Position numbers and translations under genes: made by a program. Shown piece after piece: positions 7,376 through 11,449 of a DNA stretch of 11,449 nt. Location: the NCBI GenBank assembly GCA_050185455.1, contig JBFWZL010000180.1, forward strand, positions 1-11,449, read 5' to 3'. The number at the start of each line of letters is the position of its first letter. Within the stretch, counting starts at the first letter, position 1. Source of the DNA: SYOC01 sp050185455 (lineage in GTDB: Bacteria > Desulfobacterota > Binatia > Bin18). The notes under the pieces were generated by a model. That model was not told where the DNA came from, made no database searches, and saw only the letters and a program-made list of their open reading frames with translations.

Positions 7376-7540
7376 TTGAACAAGGACATCATCAATTTTC
7401 ACGTGTTTGGTGCGCCAGAGACCTGTCTGCAACGGATCCATTTGTTGCGGGACAAGTTCAAGACGGATCACTTCGCGGCAATATGCCGTGACGGTGGGTT
7501 TCCGAGCGAGCTTGCCAAAAAGAGTATGCATGCGGCGCTT
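7370..7540 (+). pseudogene. C-terminal remnant of a luciferase-like (LLM) flavin monooxygenase
   Basis: The open frame encodes about 55 residues that look like the end of an LLM-class flavin-dependent oxidoreductase: DIINFHVFGAPETCLQRI, then LRDKFKTDHFAA, GGFPSELAKKSM. In full-length members (about 350-400 residues) this segment comes just before the C-terminus, with GxPE and DHF being typical. A stop codon at 7367-7369 closes the frame upstream, no TIM-barrel portion precedes it, and the only possible starts are weak internal codons (TTG at 7376). Family likeness is lost after about 7535, where the next remnant begins in another frame. This is best read as a deletion-truncated gene and not as a functional small protein. 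The family call is made by pattern only. Confidence 0.6.
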
Positions 7541-7767
7541 TGCGGGTGGGTCCAGCCAGCGCCCGATACGAAGGTCGCGCCGCCTTGGCGACCTTTATCG
7601 CCCAGCATACGCGAACGCCAGGCCATTACCACAAACACATGCTAATGGAACCGGTCATTACCGTGAATGGTGAGCAAGCCACGATGCAAAGCTACTTCAC
7701 TCGCCTGAGTGCGACGAGCGACGGCAAGCCGTTCATTCGCGCCTTTGGACGCTATCTAGACCAGATA
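7541..7767 (+). pseudogene. Internal fragment of a SnoaL/NTF2-like protein
   Basis: In a frame different from the preceding remnant, the sequence reads RYEGRAALATFIAQHT, then HYHKHMLMEPVITVNGEQAT and SYFTRLS, ending GRYLDQIV. This matches the middle of SnoaL-like (NTF2-fold) proteins, including the conserved His run, the x-V-x-G-D/E-x-A turn and the GRYxD strand. About 40-50 N-terminal residues and the C-terminal strands (usually GRYxDxxxRxxGxWR) are missing. The likeness stops exactly where the 17-bp palindrome begins at 7768. The frame then runs through the palindrome to a TAA at 7810-7812. The nearest start-like codon, TTG at 7540, has no convincing ribosome binding site. It is a broken gene remnant, probably from the same lost catabolic cluster as the LLM fragment. 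Confidence 0.6.
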
Positions 7768-8247
7768 GTAAAGAACCTCGCAGCTTGCTGCGAGGTTCTT
7801 TACTTCCCGTAATAACCGTTCACGTTTGACCTCACGCAAGAGCGGCAAGCGCTGATAGTGCGTTTCGAACAGCGTCGGTCTGCCTAGTATCTCCAAGGTG
7901 GCGCAGGCTTTTCGCTCGTGTTGCAGTATTACCTGGCGAGGAGACAGATCGTTCAGTTGACGAATTGCATCCGCCACGTCTTTGGCTTTGATGATCCGTA
8001 GAGGATGGCCATCTTCCAGCCATTCACGCGGCGCCTCCTCTTGCGCGTCGGCGACCACGACCACGCGTAGGAGTCCCGCCCGGGGCAGTTCCCGCGCGGG
8101 CTGTAACTTCCGCCACAGGTCACCGACTGTACATAATTTGCCCGTGGCGGCGTCCACCGCTGCTGTGATGGCGACTCCGTCGAGTTCTAACGCTTTGACA
8201 GCCTCAAGTGTGAGCAGCCGGGGATGTTCCGCGGAATCTACTTTTCT
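7756..8247 (-). pseudogene. Fragment resembling the C-terminal part of a Lon-like (S16) domain
   Basis: The minus-strand frame is open for 163 codons directly after the carbamate kinase stop (same frame) and ends with TAG at 7756-7758. The first usable start is GTG at 8157 (133 residues), but recognisable sequence begins earlier (PRLLTLEAVKALELDGVAIT), so the true start is lost. The stretch LDGVAITAAVDAATG, then VGDLWRKLQPA, then LLRVVVVADAQEE and ADAIRQLND resembles the end of the Lon proteolytic domain (TGEITLxGxVLPVGGLxEKLLAA, then VLIP). The K in LWRKLQ sits where Lon has its catalytic Lys, and no GPSAG nucleophile motif is present. The last 15 or so residues are encoded by the palindrome and are not family sequence. 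It is probably a truncated relic of a larger protein. The Lon-like call is low to moderate, made by eye. Confidence 0.4.
7768..7803. repeat. Perfect 17-bp inverted repeat; bidirectional terminator or dispersed palindromic element
   Basis: GTAAAGAACCTCGCAGC, the centre TT, and GCTGCGAGGTTCTTTAC are perfect reverse complements. The transcript can close as a G-CUUG-C tetraloop on a GC-rich stem, flanked by AAAGAA on one side and TTCTTT on the other. That is the layout of a bidirectional intrinsic terminator, and it lies between converging plus- and minus-strand units, which supports that role. However, both flanking gene remnants lose their family likeness at or near its edges, which also fits a mobile palindromic repeat or a recombination junction. 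A single copy is present in this window, so the two readings cannot be separated here. Confidence 0.75.
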
Positions 8248-9183
8248 TTAAGGCAACAGTGTCGTTCCCACTTTTCCCTCGATTAAATCCGGCAAGTCTT
8301 CCGGCAGTCCAATGAATACGCGTTGTCCGCCGGCGCGCAGGAATGCAATCCCCGCTTCGATCTTGGGCGCCATGCTGCCAGGGAGAAATTCATCGTTGCG
8401 CAAATGCGCTTCCGCTTCCGCGATGCTAACCTGTCGTAACGGCCGCCGTTGAGGGCTGAGAAAATCCAAGTACACACAATCAATGTCAGTGAGAATAATC
8501 AATGTACTCGCACCGATTTCACGGGCCAGTAAACTGGACGAGAGGTCTTTGTCGATGACCGCTTCGAGTCCAATGAGTTGCTGCGTTTCTGTAAACGCTA
8601 CGGGGACGCCGCCGCCGCCAAGCGCAATGACAATCACGCCGGCATCGAGCAGCGTTTCGAGGGCTGAGATTTCGAGAATATGTCGCGGGGTAGGAGACGC
8701 CACCACCCGACGAAACCCGCGATCACTGTCGCGTATGACCGACGCGGTGCGCGCAAGCTGCTCTGCTTCTTGCGCGGAAAGAAACGGTCCTATCGGCTTT
8801 GTCGGATGGGCGAAAGCGGGATCGTGCGGATCAATTTCGACCATGGTGAGCAAGGTCGCAACTGGACGATGAAGGTGACGCTGTCGCAGCACCTGTTGCA
8901 ACGCGCGTTCGAGCAAATAGCCGATGTTCCCTTGCGACTCCGCTCCGCACACGTCGAGTGGCATGGGTGGAACCGCGTGTTGCGCCAGGTGTTGGCGAAT
9001 GAGTATGTTGCCTACCGTGGGACCATTTCCATGAGTAATGACCACTTGTCGGTCCGCTGTGAGCGACAGGGCTAGTGCTTCCATCGCTGCGAGACTGCGC
9101 GCCGCCTGTTCCGCCGCTGTGCCGCAGTCACCCTGACGTAGGAGAGCGTTTCCGCCGAGTGCGACTACAATACGTTCCGGCAT
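8248..9183 (-). CDS. arcC: Carbamate kinase
   Basis: This complete 311-residue amino-acid kinase family enzyme catalyses the reversible transfer between carbamoyl phosphate plus ADP and ATP plus carbamate/ammonia. Visible motifs are ALGGNAL (8-14), HGNGPTVGN (51-59), DVCGAESQG (77-85), K129 in TKPIGPF, IALGGGGVPV (186-195), K212 in AVIDKDLSS, LTDID (231-235) and K274 in GSMAPKIEAG. These match the substrate- and nucleotide-binding lysines of known carbamate kinases. The ATG lies inside the end of the upstream GTPase gene (19-nt overlap), implying translational coupling. No arginine deiminase, ornithine or putrescine carbamoyltransferase, or antiporter gene is visible, so a classic arginine deiminase pathway is not supported here. 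The symbol reflects the family and does not imply that pathway. Its partner is the COG2403 GTPase, and the joint role is not established. Confidence 0.94.
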   Translation of the reverse strand: MPERIVVALGGNALLRQGDCGTAAEQAARSLAAMEALALSLTADRQVVITHGNGPTVGNILIRQHLAQHAVPPMPLDVCGAESQGNIGYLLERALQQVLRQRHLHRPVATLLTMVEIDPHDPAFAHPTKPIGPFLSAQEAEQLARTASVIRDSDRGFRRVVASPTPRHILEISALETLLDAGVIVIALGGGGVPVAFTETQQLIGLEAVIDKDLSSSLLAREIGASTLIILTDIDCVYLDFLSPQRRPLRQVSIAEAEAHLRNDEFLPGSMAPKIEAGIAFLRAGGQRVFIGLPEDLPDLIEGKVGTTLLP

Positions 9184-10511
9184 ACCGTGGGTCTCTCGTG
9201 CAAAAATTGATCGACCAGCGTTGCAAGACGTGGTTCACTCATCTCTTCGAGATCATAGCGGACTCGGCAGGACGGGACCGACAGTGCGATCAAGCGACCG
9301 AGATCGACCGGGGTGGCGATAACGATTGTGTCACACGGTGTCGCCGCCACGGTTGCCGCGAGATCCTGGAGCTGAGCGGCAGAGTATCCCATCGCCGGCA
9401 GGGCGTTGGTCACCCAGGGATACTGGCGAAATATATCGACGACACTGCCTTGTGCGTATGGTCGCGGATCAACAATCTCGGTGGCGCCGTGGTTACGTGC
9501 GGCGATGACCCCTGACCCATACCCCATTTCTCCATGCGTCAGCGTCGGTCCATCTTCGATGACCAGCACGCGCTTTCCACGAATGAGCTCTGGCGCATCG
9601 ACGGAGATTGCCGAACGAGCTTGCACGACGGCAGCGCGTGGATTGGTCTGACGGATGTTGTTCATAACCTGTTGCACGCCTTCGACTGGAGCTGAGTCGA
9701 GCTTGTTAATAATCAATACTTGTGCGCGACGAAAATTGGTTTCACCAGGATGATATAACAGCTCGTGCCCGGCGCGATGGGGATCAAGCACGACTATTTC
9801 CAAATCTGAACGGAAGAACGGCCAGTCATTGTTACCGCCATCCCAGAGAATGACATCCGCCTCTTGTTCAGCGGAACGGAGAATGCGTTCGTAATCGACC
9901 CCGGCGTAGACGACGATTCCTTGACGGAGGTGTTGTTCGTATTCTTCTCGCTCCTCAACCGTACACTGCTGACGGTCACAATCTTCCACGACGGCAAAGC
10001 GTTGAATGGCTTGTTTTTCCAGGTCGCCGTAAGGCATCGGATGACGGATCACGACGGGTCGTAGTGTTCGTTCTTGCAGCAGACGGGTCAGATGGCGCAC
10101 CACCATGCCTTTACCGCAACCGGTGCGCACGGCGCAAACGGAGATGACCGGGCGTGTGGAACTGAGCAGCGTGTGTTCCGGACCGAGCAGGCGAAAATCT
10201 GCGCCACAAGCCAGCACACGCGACGCGAGGTGCATCACGGTCAGATGAGACACATCACTGTAGGCAAAGACCACCTGGTTAATGGCGTGGGTGCGTATGA
10301 CGGTTTCCAATTGTGCTTCCGGATAAATCGGAATGCCTTCGGGATAACGTGGGCCGCTGAGCGCCGGTGGATACCGTCGGCCGGCGATGCCGGGAATCTG
10401 CGTTGCCGTAAAAGCGGCGACTTCGTAGTTCGGATGGTCGCGGAAGTAGGTATTGAAGCAATGAAAATCACGTCCTGCAGCGCCAAGAATCAAGACTCGT
10501 TCGACAGACAT
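9165..10511 (-). CDS. COG2403 P-loop GTPase, cyclic 2,3-diphosphoglycerate synthetase-like
   Basis: This 448-residue protein belongs to the predicted GTPase family that includes archaeal cyclic 2,3-diphosphoglycerate synthetase. The ATG at 10511 is chosen because GGAGGG lies 5 nt upstream; an earlier in-frame start at 10544 lacks this. An N-terminal Rossmann-like domain begins RVLILGAAGRDFHCFN (5-20). A nucleotide-binding domain follows with CAVRTGCGKG (126-135), a Walker B-like WDGGNNDWPF (223-232), NKLD (269-272) and the family signature EDGPTLTHGEMGYG (319-332). The residue after the P-loop Lys is Gly135, where Ser/Thr normally binds magnesium. The C-terminal part has TPCDTIVIATPVDL. It overlaps the carbamate kinase start by 19 nt, so the two are made together. 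The archaeal product would be cyclic 2,3-bisphosphoglycerate, but bacterial members are largely uncharacterised, and activity on carbamoyl phosphate or as a regulator is equally possible. The family is firm and the function open. Confidence 0.85.
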   Translation of the reverse strand: MSVERVLILGAAGRDFHCFNTYFRDHPNYEVAAFTATQIPGIAGRRYPPALSGPRYPEGIPIYPEAQLETVIRTHAINQVVFAYSDVSHLTVMHLASRVLACGADFRLLGPEHTLLSSTRPVISVCAVRTGCGKGMVVRHLTRLLQERTLRPVVIRHPMPYGDLEKQAIQRFAVVEDCDRQQCTVEEREEYEQHLRQGIVVYAGVDYERILRSAEQEADVILWDGGNNDWPFFRSDLEIVVLDPHRAGHELLYHPGETNFRRAQVLIINKLDSAPVEGVQQVMNNIRQTNPRAAVVQARSAISVDAPELIRGKRVLVIEDGPTLTHGEMGYGSGVIAARNHGATEIVDPRPYAQGSVVDIFRQYPWVTNALPAMGYSAAQLQDLAATVAATPCDTIVIATPVDLGRLIALSVPSCRVRYDLEEMSEPRLATLVDQFLHERPTVCRNVL

Positions 10512-10801
10512 GGTTGCCCTCCATGAGTAATCAGCAACAACCACGCCGAGAGGAGATTGTCAAACGAGGCCTATCTGCGTAACAAATCCTCCTTCCTCCG
10601 TTATGTAGGTTCCTAAAAATGGGAAATAACGAAAAGGGCGTGGTAAAAGTAGGAATCCGTAGAGCCTGCTTAGTTTTTATTTGAGCAAAAGTGAAACGAA
10701 GACAGTTAATAGGCGCGGCAGGTTCCTTGCTATTTTTTCCTTTAACCTTGGCGGAATGAACAGGTAGAAATAACTTTGTTCACAGCCAGAGTGGAGGCCG
10801 A
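10512..10801. other. Divergent intergenic region
   Basis: This 290-nt AT-richer stretch separates the minus-strand GTPase operon from the plus-strand metallo-hydrolase, so it should carry both promoters. On the minus strand a perfect TTGACA lies at 10558-10563, but no good -10 box follows at 16-18 nt. AGGTTCCT occurs twice in direct orientation (10607-10614 and 10720-10727). A T-run at 10733-10738 follows a weak GCAGG/CCTTGC fold. No gene, tRNA or strong operator dyad was seen. Confidence 0.5.
10681..10710 (+). promoter_or_regulatory. Possible sigma-70-type promoter for the metallo-hydrolase gene
   Basis: TTGAGC (10681-10686) and GTTAAT (10705-10710) are 18 nt apart, each matching four of six consensus bases, about 90 nt before the ATG at 10802. 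The match is modest and could be chance in AT-rich sequence. Confidence 0.25.
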
Positions 10802-11449
10802 ATGAAAATTCAGCATTTTTTTGATCCTCATACCTGGACGCTCTCGTATGTGGTGCACGACGAGGCGACAAAAATTGGCGTTGTCATTGATGCCGTGATG
10901 GACTTCGATCCGAAGAGCGGACGCACTTCGGACAACTCGTGCGAAGAGGTGGCCCGCTACATTGAGACGAACGGGTTGAAGATTCCCTATGTACTCGATA
11001 CGCATGCGCACGCAGATCATCTGAGCGGCATGGCGTATTTCAAGGAGCATTACAGCGCCCGGACCGTGATCGGACGCGAGATTGCCATCGTCCAAGCGCG
11101 GTTTCGCGATCTCTATAACTTAGGTCCGGATTTTCCCGTTGACGGTCGGCAATTTGATGTGCTTTTAGCTGAAGGGGACCGCTTAGACGTAGGACCGTTT
11201 AGTATCCAGGCGCTCCATACCCCTGGACATACACCAGCCTGCCTGACGTATCAGATCAATGACGCCTTGTTTGTCGGCGACGTAATCTTTATGCCGGATT
11301 ATGGCACAGCGCGTTGTGATTTTCCTGGAGGTTCAGCGGAGGCGCTCTACGATTCCATCCGGCGGTTGTACACATTGCCGGATACTATGCGCATATTTAC
11401 CTGCCACGATTATCAGCCAGGTGGACGGCCCTTACGTTTCGAGAGTACG
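10802..11449 (+). CDS. Metallo-beta-lactamase-fold hydrolase, persulfide dioxygenase/Blh-like (3'-partial)
   Basis: 216 codons are open to the window end with no stop, so the C-terminus is missing. GGAGG lies 4 nt before the ATG. The protein is a glyoxalase II-like metallo-beta-lactamase fold with the metal motif THAHADH (67-73), H143 in TPGHTP, D160 in FVGDVIF and H202 in CHDY. The N-terminus FFDPHTWTLSYVV and the GVVIDAVMDFDP segment resemble the Blh/persulfide dioxygenase (ETHE1-related) group, which oxidises glutathione persulfide in sulfide detoxification using a mononuclear iron site of two His and one Asp. A simple thioester hydrolase or other member of the fold cannot be excluded. No sulfurtransferase or regulator gene is visible before the window ends. 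It is transcribed divergently from the GTPase operon and is probably unrelated to it. Confidence 0.85.
   Translation, partial: MKIQHFFDPHTWTLSYVVHDEATKIGVVIDAVMDFDPKSGRTSDNSCEEVARYIETNGLKIPYVLDTHAHADHLSGMAYFKEHYSARTVIGREIAIVQARFRDLYNLGPDFPVDGRQFDVLLAEGDRLDVGPFSIQALHTPGHTPACLTYQINDALFVGDVIFMPDYGTARCDFPGGSAEALYDSIRRLYTLPDTMRIFTCHDYQPGGRPLRFEST

Noticed and set aside
7285..7491. Plus-strand frame with ATG at 7360 preceded by GGAGGG
   Set aside because: The GGAGGG abuts the ATG with no spacing, and the peptide shows no family likeness, while the overlapping frame carries the LLM remnant.
7338..8247. CRISPR array or insertion sequence in the decayed strip
   Set aside because: There is no regularly spaced repeat and no transposase frame. 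The only repeat is one short perfect palindrome.
8483..9075. Plus-strand open frames opposite carbamate kinase
   Set aside because: These are shadows of a gene with complete carbamate kinase motifs on the minus strand.
8248..9183. Reading the carbamate kinase as evidence for a full arginine deiminase pathway
   Set aside because: No arginine deiminase, carbamoyltransferase or antiporter gene is present in the window; the neighbour is a COG2403 GTPase.
10533..10563. TTGACA on the minus strand as a promoter for the GTPase operon
   Set aside because: The -35 match is perfect, but the hexamer 17 nt on is TTGTTG and no acceptable -10 box lies at normal spacing.
10718..10738. GCAGG/CCTTGC fold followed by a T-run as an intrinsic terminator
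   Set aside because: The stem is only about five pairs with a wobble and a 3-nt loop, and no plus-strand gene upstream needs it.

Overview
The window is from a bacterial chromosome of mid-range GC. The gene types are a quinone-linked Fe-S oxidoreductase with acyl-CoA enzymes, a periplasmic PQQ dehydrogenase, gluconolactonase-like and LLM/SnoaL catabolic genes, and a COG2403 GTPase with carbamate kinase. This mix resembles uncultured environmental lineages such as Deltaproteobacteria, Tectomicrobia or Binatota-like bacteria. No rRNA or other marker gene is present, so that placement is a guess.

Positions 3-6348 hold five plus-strand genes, each with a clear ribosome binding site. They are: the C-terminal part of a membrane Fe-S oxidoreductase of the Etf:(methyl)menaquinone oxidoreductase / HdrD type, cut by the window start; an acyl-CoA dehydrogenase; a crotonase-fold protein annotated as enoyl-CoA hydratase; an HSL-type alpha/beta hydrolase; and a secreted PQQ-dependent alcohol dehydrogenase with the two-aspartate metal signature of lanthanide enzymes. 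A strong intrinsic terminator (6378-6406) follows, then an SMP-30/gluconolactonase-like beta-propeller gene (6450-7337). Together they suggest catabolism of an alcohol-, ester- or lactone-containing substrate. Periplasmic oxidation and hydrolysis would feed acyl-CoA oxidation, with electrons passing to the quinone pool. The dehydrogenase and the crotonase both deviate at a canonical catalytic residue, so their textbook activities should not be assumed.

Positions 7338-8247 are a decayed strip. It holds the C-terminal remnant of a luciferase-like monooxygenase, joined out of frame to an internal piece of a SnoaL/NTF2-like protein. A perfect 17-bp inverted repeat (7768-7803) comes next, then a minus-strand fragment resembling the end of a Lon-like (S16) domain.

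Positions 8248-10511 are a minus-strand two-gene operon: a COG2403 / cyclic 2,3-diphosphoglycerate synthetase-like P-loop GTPase, overlapping by 19 nt a complete carbamate kinase. No arginine deiminase or carbamoyltransferase gene is visible. The GTPase has Gly where the P-loop Ser/Thr is expected. After a divergent intergenic region, a plus-strand metallo-beta-lactamase-fold gene of the persulfide dioxygenase/Blh type (10802 onward) runs off the window end.

The most interesting items are the GTPase-carbamate kinase pair with its altered P-loop, the lanthanide-type PQQ dehydrogenase, the two catalytically divergent acyl-CoA enzymes, and the palindrome that borders gene remnants on both sides.
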